Shown here piece after piece: positions 40,775 through 48,280 of a DNA stretch of 64,000 bases. Each line of letters opens with the position of its first letter. Positions within the stretch are counted from its first letter, which is position 1. Origin of the DNA: Rhizobiaceae bacterium. GTDB taxonomy: Bacteria > Pseudomonadota > Alphaproteobacteria > Rhizobiales > Rhizobiaceae. The position numbers and the translations under genes were made by a program. The notes below the pieces were generated by a model, which saw nothing but the letters and a program-made list of their open reading frames with translations, was not told the DNA's origin and made no database searches. The stretch lies in the NCBI GenBank assembly GCA_028281105.1, contig JANQKQ010000052.1:98522-162521 (forward strand), read 5' to 3'.

Positions 40775-41436
40775 CAGATCAAACTCCCCATAGAAGTTTC
40801 GCGTGGCTCTCACCACGCGACTCACTTTTCCTTTATACCACGAATTGGCCGTGTCACCATGGAATGCAACCCTATCCCCAGCCCTGTTAAGCCGGCCGTG
40901 AATGCCCAAAACCCTTGGTTTTCGGATGTTATCTCACCTGCGAAACAAATTTGCTATGGTGTTCGCCGCTGCATTGGTCGCCGTCTCCACGGCGATTCCA
41001 TGGCGGATTCTGGTTTCCCGATTCGCTTCGCTCGGCGCGAAATCTGACCATTGATTTCTACCGGCGGCTGCGCCCGCGCGCGCATCGTCGATATCGACGG
41101 GGCATCGATCGAGACCTTCGGGCAAGGGCCGTGGCAACGCACGTGGATCACGGCGCTGATCGAACCGCTCGGGACGGCTTGGCGCCGCGGTGGTCGCCGT
41201 CAACGCCAGTGGTCGCCGTCGACGTCAGCATCCGCCGGACGGGCGACGCCGGCGCAATAGCCGGGTTCTACGATCGATTTGGGACCCGATTCGGTTGACG
41301 ATGCTCGAAAGTCGCGCCGCAAGCCCTCCGACAATATTGTGTAACCGGCCCGAACTGCTCTACTGTCGATACCGCTCCCACGCGCGACGCGCGCGAGCGC
41401 GCCATTGCCACACAACGTCTCCTGGATAAACCGTTC
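40775..41436. other. 662-bp region without a confident gene
   Basis: This is the longest gap in the window. It contains a possible promoter for the small membrane proteins at its left end, a candidate 42-codon frame at 40926-41054, a direct repeat TGGTCGCCGTC (41191-41201 and 41210-41220) and the untranslated lead of the cysteine synthase gene. No family was recognised in any frame; longer frames here are GC-driven. Confidence 0.5.
40926..41054 (+). CDS. Possible 42-aa small membrane peptide
   Basis: This short frame starts MLSHLRNKFAMVFAAALVAV and continues with a basic end (WRILVSRFASLGAKSDH): charged N terminus, one hydrophobic helix, basic tail. There is no clear ribosome site. It could be a genuine small membrane or leader peptide, or chance. 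It is offered only as a candidate. Confidence 0.2.
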   Translation: MLSHLRNKFAMVFAAALVAVSTAIPWRILVSRFASLGAKSDH

Positions 41437-42477
41437 ATGACCATCCGCGCCTCGACCATCGACGCCATCGGCAACACCCCGCTTATCCGGCTGAAACGAG
41501 CCTCGGAACTGACCGGTTGCGAAATCCTCGGCAAGGCCGAGTTCGCCAATCCCGGCCAGTCCGTCAAGGACCGCGCCGGACTGTTCATCATCCGCGACGC
41601 GGAGGAAAAGGGCCTGCTGCGCCCGGGCGGCGTGATCGTGGAAGGCACCGCCGGCAATACCGGCATCGGGTTGTCCGTCGTCGCCAACGCGCTGGGCTAC
41701 CGAACCGTCATCGTCATTCCCGAGACCCAGAGCCAGGAGAAGAAGGACACGCTGCGGCTGATGGGCGCCCAGCTCATCGAGGTTCCCGCGGTGCCCTATC
41801 GCAACCCCAACAACTACGTCAAAGTCTCCGGCCGGCTCGCCGAGCAGCTGGCGAAAACAGAATCCAGCGGCGCCATCTGGGCCAACCAGTTCGACAATGT
41901 GGCCAACCGCGAGGGCCACCTGAAAACCACCGGCCCGGAAATCTGGCGCCAGACCGAAGGCAAGGTCCACGGCTTCGTTTCGGCCGCCGGCACCGGCGGC
42001 ACCCTGGCCGGCGTCGGCATGGCGCTCAAGCAGTTCAACTCCGACGTCAAGATCGGCCTGGCCGACCCGTTGGGCTCCACGCTGTATTCCTACTACACCA
42101 CCGGCGAGCACAAGACCGAAGGCGGTTCGATCACCGAAGGCATCGGCCAGGGCCGCACCACCGCCAACCTGGAAGGCGCGCCGGTGGACATGCCGTTTCA
42201 GATCCCGGACGAGGAAGCCATTCCCCTGGTCTTCGACCTGCTGGAGCATGAGGGTCTTTGCATGGGCGGCTCGACCGGCATCAATCTGGCCGGCGCGATC
42301 CGCATGGCCAGGGAACTGGGCCCCGGGCATACCATCGTCACCATGCTGTGCGACTTCGGTTCGCGCTATCAGTCGAAACTGTTCAATCCGGAGTTCCTGC
42401 GGTCGAAGGACCTGCCGGTGCCCGCATGGCTGGAGCGCGAGGTCGAAATCGACGTGCCGTTCGAGGCGGTCGACTAG
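41437..42477 (+). CDS. Cysteine synthase A (O-acetylserine sulfhydrylase)
   Basis: This 346-aa PLP enzyme makes cysteine from O-acetylserine and sulfide. It has the start STIDAIGNTPLIRLKRASEL, PLP lysine Lys44 in NPGQSVKDRAG, the substrate loop EGTAGNTGIGLS (from 69) and the PLP-phosphate loop SAAGTGGTLAGVG. It is about 30 residues longer than typical CysK, with a C-terminal extension (LRSKDLPVPAWLEREVEIDV). It heads a compact run with alaX, a GFA protein and a sulfurtransferase, suggesting cysteine or sulfur management. Confidence 0.9.
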   Translation: MTIRASTIDAIGNTPLIRLKRASELTGCEILGKAEFANPGQSVKDRAGLFIIRDAEEKGLLRPGGVIVEGTAGNTGIGLSVVANALGYRTVIVIPETQSQEKKDTLRLMGAQLIEVPAVPYRNPNNYVKVSGRLAEQLAKTESSGAIWANQFDNVANREGHLKTTGPEIWRQTEGKVHGFVSAAGTGGTLAGVGMALKQFNSDVKIGLADPLGSTLYSYYTTGEHKTEGGSITEGIGQGRTTANLEGAPVDMPFQIPDEEAIPLVFDLLEHEGLCMGGSTGINLAGAIRMARELGPGHTIVTMLCDFGSRYQSKLFNPEFLRSKDLPVPAWLEREVEIDVPFEAVD

Positions 42478-42507
42478 GCAATCAGGCAAACCGGATGGAG
42501 CGGCTCC

Positions 42508-43254
42508 ATGAGCGTTGAAACCAAACCCGCCTTTCTCGACGACGCCTATATGCGCACCTGCGAGGCAAAGGTCGCCGCCGTGAACGAGCGCGGCGGCATC
42601 ATCCTCGACCGCACCAACTTCTACGCCACCAGCGGCGGCCAGCCCGGAGACAGCGGCCGGCTGGTGCGTACAGACGGCTCGACGATCGCCATCGCCACCA
42701 CGGTCAAGGGCGAAAACCGAACCGGCATCGTGCTGGTGCCGGCCGAGGGCAAACCGCTGCCCGAGCCGGGTGAGACGGTTAGCTGCGAACTCGACTGGGA
42801 CCGCCGCTACAAGCTCATGCGCATGCACACGGCCTGCCACATTCTGTCGGTGGTGTGCCCGTATCCGATCACCTCGGCCAATGTCGGCGAGGACGAGAGC
42901 CGGGTCGATTTCGACCTGCCCGAGGCCGGCGTCACCAAACAGACCGTAACCGAAGACATGATGGCGCTGGTCGCCGACGATCATCCCGTCTACGCCCAGT
43001 GGATCACCGAGGCCGAGCTCGACGCCAATCCAGGTCTGGTTCGCTCCAAAAACGTCAAGCCGCCGCGCGGCGCCGGCCACATCCGGCTGGTATGCATCGG
43101 CGAAGAATCCTCGATCGACAGCCAGCCCTGCGGCGGCACCCATGTGCTCAAGACCGGCGAGGTTGGTGAAATCCACATCGGCAAGATCGAAAAGAAGGGC
43201 AAGGAGAACCGGCGCTTCCGCATCCGCTTCGGCCCCCTGCCCGACGACGGGTGA
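42508..43254 (+). CDS. alaX: Alanyl-tRNA editing protein, AlaX type
   Basis: This 248-aa free-standing editing domain hydrolyses Ser- or Gly-mischarged tRNA-Ala. Motif TNFYATSGGQPGDSG is the N-terminal part shared with AlaRS. The zinc/active-site motifs are RMHTACHILSVV (HxxxH) and QPCGGTHVLKTGEVG (CxxxH). Its length with the N-terminal beta-barrel part corresponds to AlaX-M. GGAG precedes the ATG. It starts 30 bp after the cysteine synthase gene and its stop is 5 bp before the GFA start. Confidence 0.9.
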   Translation: MSVETKPAFLDDAYMRTCEAKVAAVNERGGIILDRTNFYATSGGQPGDSGRLVRTDGSTIAIATTVKGENRTGIVLVPAEGKPLPEPGETVSCELDWDRRYKLMRMHTACHILSVVCPYPITSANVGEDESRVDFDLPEAGVTKQTVTEDMMALVADDHPVYAQWITEAELDANPGLVRSKNVKPPRGAGHIRLVCIGEESSIDSQPCGGTHVLKTGEVGEIHIGKIEKKGKENRRFRIRFGPLPDDG

Positions 43255-43259
43255 GCGCC

Positions 43260-43736
43260 ATGAAGCTGGAAGGTTCCTGCCATTGCGGCGCGGTGCGCTT
43301 TTTGCTGCAGTCGAACACGCCGATGCCCTATCAGCGCTGCTACTGCTCGATCTGCCGTAAGACCGCCGGCGGCGGCGGTTACGCCGTCAACATCATGGGT
43401 TGGGCCGACTCGCTGGAAGTGACCGGCCGCGAGCACGTGACCACCTACCACGCCGAGACCGGAGCCGGCGTTTCGCCGGTGGAGCGCAATTTCTGCGGCA
43501 AGTGCGGCAGCGCGCTGTGGATCTATCACGACAAGTGGCCCGATCTCGTCCACCCGTTCGCTTCGGCCATCGACAGCGACCTGCCCGTTCCGCGTGAACA
43601 CGTACACATGATGTTGGAGTTCCGGGCAGGCTGGGCGCAGGTGCCGCAGGGTGACGAGCACGTGCATTTCCAGCGATATCCGGACAAATCCATCGAAATC
43701 TGGCACGAAAGCCAGCGTGGGGAGGACGACCAGTGA
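43260..43736 (+). CDS. GFA/CENP-V family zinc protein
   Basis: This 158-aa protein has the GFA zinc signature: GSCHCGAVRF, RCYCSICRKTAGGGGYA and NFCGKCGSALWIY, giving the usual cysteine pairs. Named members were described as glutathione-dependent formaldehyde-activating enzymes, though that activity is disputed. The ATG at 43260 has GGTGAG at 5 bp; a GTG at 43251 is also open. The stop shares one base with the sulfurtransferase start (TGATG). Confidence 0.88.
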   Translation: MKLEGSCHCGAVRFLLQSNTPMPYQRCYCSICRKTAGGGGYAVNIMGWADSLEVTGREHVTTYHAETGAGVSPVERNFCGKCGSALWIYHDKWPDLVHPFASAIDSDLPVPREHVHMMLEFRAGWAQVPQGDEHVHFQRYPDKSIEIWHESQRGEDDQ

Positions 43737-44614
43737 TGCCGCAACGATCCGATTTCTTCATCACGCCGGACGAACTGGTCGCCCGACTGGGTGAGCCGAC
43801 GGTCTCGATCGCCGATGCCTCATGGTATCTGCCGGTGCACGATCGCGATCCCAAGGCCGAGTTCGCCGCCGCACGCGTCCCCGGCGCCGTCTATTTCGAC
43901 ATCGACCAAATCGCCGATACCGGCAGCGGCCTGCCGCACACCTTGCCAGGTGCCGAACAGTTCGCGGCCCAGGTCGGCGCCTTGGGCATCGCCCACGACC
44001 ATGACATCGTCGTCTATGACGGACCGGGGATTTTCTCCTGCGCGCGGGCATGGTGGATGTTCCGCGTCTTCGGCGCCCGATCGGTGCGTATTCTGGAGGG
44101 CGGCTTCGACCGCTGGCGCGAGGCGGGCCGCCCGCTCGAAACCGGCGATCCGGCCCCGCCGATGCCTGCAACGTTCGATGCCGAACTGACCGGATCACCG
44201 GTGATCGACAAGAGCCGGCTGCTGGCCATGATCGAGCGCGGCAACGCCGCCATCCTCGATGCCCGGCCCAGTGGCCGCTTCACTGGCGAAGAGCCCGAAC
44301 CGCGCGAGGGATTGGCCTCGGGCCACATGCCGGGCGCCATTTCACTACCCTTTTCCGAGTTAGTCAAGGATGGAAAACTGCTTAATAACAAAGATTTAAG
44401 CCATATTTTTGATAATTTAGATGATGAAAAACCTATTGTGACGACATGCGGCTCCGGCGTCACGGCCGCGGCGATTACCTTGGCGCTGGAAACGTTGGGG
44501 CGGGCCAATCATGTCCTGTACGACGGCTCATGGGCCGAATGGGGCGGCGATCCCGACCTGCCGGTCGAAACCGGGCCAGGTGCGAAGATCGACGGGACGA
44601 AGATCGATGGCTAA
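43736..44614 (+). CDS. sseA: 3-mercaptopyruvate sulfurtransferase, two-domain rhodanese
   Basis: This 292-aa protein transfers sulfane sulfur from mercaptopyruvate or thiosulfate. It has the first (inactive) rhodanese domain with GAVYFDIDQIADTGSGLPHT, the linker motif ILEGGFDRWREAGRP, and a second domain with ILDARPSGRF and the active-site loop TTCGSGVTAAAI (Cys238), the CGSGVTA form typical of SseA. GGAGG precedes the ATG. Bases 44351-44440, coding residues about 206-235, contain only 26 G/C in 90 and several TTA codons, in sharp contrast with the rest of the gene. Confidence 0.93.
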   Translation: MPQRSDFFITPDELVARLGEPTVSIADASWYLPVHDRDPKAEFAAARVPGAVYFDIDQIADTGSGLPHTLPGAEQFAAQVGALGIAHDHDIVVYDGPGIFSCARAWWMFRVFGARSVRILEGGFDRWREAGRPLETGDPAPPMPATFDAELTGSPVIDKSRLLAMIERGNAAILDARPSGRFTGEEPEPREGLASGHMPGAISLPFSELVKDGKLLNNKDLSHIFDNLDDEKPIVTTCGSGVTAAAITLALETLGRANHVLYDGSWAEWGGDPDLPVETGPGAKIDGTKIDG

Positions 44615-45161
44615 GGACGCCAAGAAATCAAAAGGCGGCAGGAAGAAGCAAATCACCGCCCGCATCACCCACCTGGAGATGACGGCCGCGCCCACCCGCC
44701 ATGTCCTGCGGCCCAGCCGCCCGCGGCTGGCATTGATGAGGGTCGAGCGCATCCCGCTGGCGTTCTACCGCTACCTGTATGAACAGATCGGCCGCCAGCA
44801 CCATTGGTTCGAGCGGCGCAGGCTCGACGACGACGCGCTGGCCGCGATCGTGCACGCCGAACATACCCAGATCGATGTGCTATACGGCGACGGCGCGCCG
44901 GCGGGCATGGCCGAACTCGATCTGTCGAACCTGCCGGACACGGTGGCCCTCGCCTATTTCGGCTTGACCCCGGAGTTTCAGGGCATGGGGCTGGGGCGCT
45001 GGTTCCTGGCCCAGGCAATCGACGCGGCCTGGGCCCACCACCCGGCCAAGGTCACCGTCCACACCAACACCCTCGACCACCCCGCCGCCCTGTCGCTCTA
45101 CCAGAAGCTGGGCTTTGAGCCCGTGGCCTTTGATGAAGAGACGGTGGAGGTTTGGGAGTAG
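44607..45161 (+). CDS. GNAT family N-acetyltransferase
   Basis: This 184-aa acetyltransferase has a lysine-rich N-terminal tail (MAKDAKKSKGGRKKQITARI), then the GNAT core with the acetyl-CoA motif LTPEFQGMGLGRWFLAQAID and the C-terminal motif-B segment VHTNTLDHPAALSLYQKLGF. The ATG at 44607 overlaps the sseA stop by 8 bp, closing the cysK-alaX-GFA-sseA-GNAT run. The substrate is unknown. Confidence 0.9.
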   Translation: MAKDAKKSKGGRKKQITARITHLEMTAAPTRHVLRPSRPRLALMRVERIPLAFYRYLYEQIGRQHHWFERRRLDDDALAAIVHAEHTQIDVLYGDGAPAGMAELDLSNLPDTVALAYFGLTPEFQGMGLGRWFLAQAIDAAWAHHPAKVTVHTNTLDHPAALSLYQKLGFEPVAFDEETVEVWE

Positions 45162-45236
45162 ATGTGGAATCTCGACGACTGACCGCACCATCTTGACGGC
45201 CTGGCTTAGGACCAAAGCGGCCCCATCCCTCCCCAC

Positions 45237-45357
45237 GTCATCCTCGGGCATGTCCCGAGGATCTAATCACCCATCCAACGCCTCGGACCATCGGCCACGG
45301 GATTAGATCCTCGCCACAAGGGCGAGGATGACGGTGGTGGAAGGGCGAGGATGACGG
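45237..45357. repeat. Palindromic intergenic repeat (REP/BIME-like)
   Basis: A 32-bp arm with GTCATCCTCGGG at its start (45237-45268) is largely complementary to GATTAGATCCTCG...GAGGATGAC (45301-45332), with a 32-bp middle. A third partial copy, AAGGGCGAGGATGACGG (45341-45357), directly repeats 45318-45334. It lies between convergent genes and looks like the dispersed GTCATCCTCGGG...GAGGATC element common in alphaproteobacterial genomes. Confidence 0.7.
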
Positions 45358-45409
45358 CGGCAAAGGCATTCAAACATGCCCCCGGGGACATCTGAAAGCT
45401 GATACCCGC

Positions 45410-46528
45410 CTAAGCCACCTTCAACGCAACGTCGGGTTCGGCCAGTTCCAGGCCCAGCGCTTCGGCCACCGGGCCGTTGGTCACCCGGCCGCGATGCACG
45501 TTGAGCCCGTTGCGCAGATGCGGGTTCTCCGCCAGCGCCGCCAGGCCCTTGTTGGCCAGTTGCAGGCCGTAGGCCAGGGTGGCGTTGTTAAGCGCCTGCG
45601 ACGAGGTCATCGGCACCGCGCCTGGCATATTGGCCACGCAATAGTGCACGATCCCGTCCACCAGATAGGTGGGGTCGGAATGGGTGGTCGCCTTGGATGT
45701 CTCGAAACAGCCGCCCTGGTCGATCGCAACGTCGACCAGAACCGCACCCGCCTTCATGCCCGTCAGCATCTCGCGGCTGACCAGCTTGGGCGCCGCCGCG
45801 CCCGGGATCAGCACCGCGCCGACGACCACGTCGGCGGCGAAGCACTCTTCCTCCAGCGCCTCGACGGTCGAATAGCGCGTATTGACCCGGCCGCCGAACA
45901 GATCGTCGAGCTCGCGCAGCCGCGGCAGGGACCGATCTAGGATCGTGACTTGCGCGCCCAGGCCGATCGCCATCTTCGCCGCGTTGGTGCCGACGACACC
46001 GCCGCCGATAACCGTCACCTGCGCCGGCTTGACGCCCGGCACGCCGCCCATCAGCACGCCGCGACCGCCATTGGGCCGCTGCAGCGCGGTGGCCGCCGCC
46101 TGGATCGACAGCCGGCCGGCGACCTCGCTCATCGGCGCCAGCAGCGGCAGGCCGCCGCGGTCGTCGGTCACCGTCTCGTAGGCGATCGCGGTCGCGCCCG
46201 ATTCCATCAGGCCCTTGGTCTGTTCCGGATCGGGCGCCAGATGCAGATAGGTGTAGAGGATCTGGTCTTCGCGCAGACGCGCCCATTCGACCGGCTGCGG
46301 CTCCTTGACCTTGACGATCATGTCGGCGCGCTCGAACACCTCTTCGGCCGTGGCCACGACGGTCGCGCCGATCGCCTGATAGGCGCCGTCATCGGCGTTG
46401 ATGCCGGCGCCCGCGCCGCTCTCGACGAACACCTGGTGGCCGGAGGCCACATATTCGCGGGCCGAGCCGGGGGTCAGGCCGACGCGGAATTCATTGTTCT
46501 TGATTTCCTTGGGAACACCGATGTGCAT
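45410..46528 (-). CDS. ald: Alanine dehydrogenase
   Basis: This 372-aa enzyme interconverts L-alanine and pyruvate plus ammonia with NAD. It has the N-terminal substrate domain [20 protein letters not shown] and the catalytic regions [13 protein letters not shown] and [18 protein letters not shown]. The NAD fold is [20 protein letters not shown], and [20 protein letters not shown] lies near the C terminus. It is divergent from an Lrp-family regulator with a 10-bp palindrome between, the classic AldR-ald arrangement. Confidence 0.96.
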   Translation of the reverse strand: MHIGVPKEIKNNEFRVGLTPGSAREYVASGHQVFVESGAGAGINADDGAYQAIGATVVATAEEVFERADMIVKVKEPQPVEWARLREDQILYTYLHLAPDPEQTKGLMESGATAIAYETVTDDRGGLPLLAPMSEVAGRLSIQAAATALQRPNGGRGVLMGGVPGVKPAQVTVIGGGVVGTNAAKMAIGLGAQVTILDRSLPRLRELDDLFGGRVNTRYSTVEALEEECFAADVVVGAVLIPGAAAPKLVSREMLTGMKAGAVLVDVAIDQGGCFETSKATTHSDPTYLVDGIVHYCVANMPGAVPMTSSQALNNATLAYGLQLANKGLAALAENPHLRNGLNVHRGRVTNGPVAEALGLELAEPDVALKVA

Positions 46529-46660
46529 GGCAACAGCCTCCTCTGCTGGCTTCGCGCCCTCCGCCCGGCCCTGCCGAACGCTTCATTTCGTTCGCATGTA
46601 AGGCAAAGGCGGTGAAATGTCCGTGCAAAATCCCCTTCCCTGGCTCCGAATTTCGTGATT

Positions 46661-46670
46661 AGTTGCAACT
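46661..46670. promoter_or_regulatory. Palindrome in the ald / Lrp divergent promoter
   Basis: AGTTGCAACT is a perfect 10-bp palindrome within an AT-rich stretch of the 173-bp gap. Lrp/AsnC proteins bind AT-rich palindromic sites, so it may be part of the operator for ald and/or the regulator itself. Confidence 0.45.
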
Positions 46671-46701
46671 ATATGAAAATTCTTCGAAGGAAATTGCGTC
46701 A

Positions 46702-47181
46702 ATGCCGCTTGATCGCATCGATAAAGCGATTCTGAAAGAGCTGCAGGAGAACGCCCGACTCGCCAACATCGAGCTGGCCGCCCGGGTCGGCCTGTCACCG
46801 TCGGCCTGCTCGCGCCGGCTGGACCAGCTGCAGAGATCGGGCACCATCGAAGGCTACCACGCCTCGATCTCGAACCGGGCGCTGGGCCAGACGATCACCG
46901 CGATCGTGCAGATCACGCTTTCCGGCCAGTCCGAAGACCATCTAAAGGCGTTCGAACGCGCCATCGCGCGTTGCCCCAACGTGGTCGCGTGTTTCCTGAT
47001 GTCGGGCGAAAGCGATTACATCGTGCGCATCAACGCGCGCGACATGGCCGACTTCGAGCACATCCACAAGAACTGGCTGTCGGCGCTGCCCGGCGTTTCG
47101 CGGCTGCAATCGAGCTTCGCCATGCGCGAGGTGATCAACCGGGCCAATGTTGATGTGGCGATGCTCGACGATCCGGTGTAA
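46702..47181 (+). CDS. Lrp/AsnC family regulator, probable regulator of ald
   Basis: This 159-aa Lrp-type protein has a winged helix-turn-helix (LDRIDKAILKELQENARLAN, then IELAARVGLSPSACSRRLDQ) and a RAM ligand-binding domain with VVACFLMSGESDYIVRINAR. The ATG at 46702 is preferred over an in-frame TTG at 46663, which overlaps the palindrome. The divergent alanine dehydrogenase makes alanine the probable effector and ald the probable target. Confidence 0.92.
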   Translation: MPLDRIDKAILKELQENARLANIELAARVGLSPSACSRRLDQLQRSGTIEGYHASISNRALGQTITAIVQITLSGQSEDHLKAFERAIARCPNVVACFLMSGESDYIVRINARDMADFEHIHKNWLSALPGVSRLQSSFAMREVINRANVDVAMLDDPV

Positions 47182-47232
47182 AGCGGAAACCGACTGCCGG
47201 CGGCAGTACGAATTCCTGATCGGGAGAAATCG

Positions 47233-48207
47233 ATGCGGCGGGTCCTGATGGCTCTGGCAATCCTACTCATTATCGCCGTTGCGGTCTTCGTGCTCGGTCC
47301 ACGGCCCGACACCGACGGTACCATTACGTTCGATCCTTCCTCCCTGCCCGCCGATCTGGACGAATATCTGGCCGCTTCTGAGGCTCGCGTGGAAGCCATC
47401 ACGCCGGGGGCGGAAAAGGAAATCGTGTGGGCCGGGCTGGGCGACGAGACCCGCACCCAAACCGCGATCGTCTACGTGCACGGGTTCTCCGCCACCAAAC
47501 ACGAAATCCGGCCCGTTCCGGATATGGTGGCCAGGGTGCTCGGCGCCAATCTGTTCTACACAAGACTGGTAGGCCATGGCAGCGACGGCGAAGCGCTGGC
47601 GGACGCGCGGATGAACGACTGGGTCCAGGACTTTGCCGAAGCGATCGCCATTGGCGAGCGGCTGGGCGAGAAGGTCATCGTCATCGCCACGTCCACCGGC
47701 GCGACGCTGACCGCCTGGGCGCTGGAAAAGCCGGAACTGATGAAGAACGTCGCCGGCGTCGTGTTCGTCTCGCCGAATTTCGCCGTGCACTCGGCCTCCA
47801 TCGGCCTGCTCAACATGCCCTGGGCCGAAACGCTGCTGCCACTGGCCATGGGCCAGACCCGGCAATGGGAGCCGCATAACGAAGAGCACGGCAAATGGAC
47901 CACCCACTCCTATCCCAGCCGCGCGGTCTTCGCGATGGGCGCGCTGCTGAAGAAGGCCGGCCAGGTCCGATATGAGGACGTAGGCGCCCCTGCCCTGTTC
48001 TTCTATTCGCCCGATGACCAGGTCATCGTGCCGCAAGCCGTGCGCGATGTGGCCGGCCGGTGGGGCGGGCCGATCGAGATCGTCGCGGTCGAAGACGCCG
48101 ACGATCCCTCCAGCCATGTCATCACCGGCGATATCTTGAGCCCGTCGACGACCGACCGGGTGGCCGGTGACATCGCGCGGTGGATCCGTTCGGTCATCGG
48201 GGAGTAA
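47233..48207 (+). CDS. Membrane-anchored alpha/beta hydrolase
   Basis: This 324-aa protein has one N-terminal hydrophobic anchor (LMALAILLIIAVAVFVLG) and an alpha/beta hydrolase fold resembling serine aminopeptidase/monoglyceride-lipase types. It has YVHGFSATKHEIRPV (oxyanion), the nucleophile elbow VIATSTGATLTAW (Ser with Ala in place of the first Gly), PDDQVIVPQ (Asp) and PSSHVITGD (His). It is probably periplasmic, tethered to the inner membrane. GGGAG precedes the ATG. The substrate is unknown. Confidence 0.85.
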   Translation: MRRVLMALAILLIIAVAVFVLGPRPDTDGTITFDPSSLPADLDEYLAASEARVEAITPGAEKEIVWAGLGDETRTQTAIVYVHGFSATKHEIRPVPDMVARVLGANLFYTRLVGHGSDGEALADARMNDWVQDFAEAIAIGERLGEKVIVIATSTGATLTAWALEKPELMKNVAGVVFVSPNFAVHSASIGLLNMPWAETLLPLAMGQTRQWEPHNEEHGKWTTHSYPSRAVFAMGALLKKAGQVRYEDVGAPALFFYSPDDQVIVPQAVRDVAGRWGGPIEIVAVEDADDPSSHVITGDILSPSTTDRVAGDIARWIRSVIGE

Positions 48208-48280
48208 GGCTCAAGTCCGGAACATTTACGCAATTTCAATCAGTCTGAGATGATTATGCCGCCCGTTAGAGGGCGGAAAA

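Noticed and set aside
41200..43176. A 658-codon open frame on the minus strand
   Set aside because: It lies opposite cysteine synthase and alaX, both of which have full catalytic motifs on the plus strand. It has no recognisable domain and reflects GC-rich codon usage.
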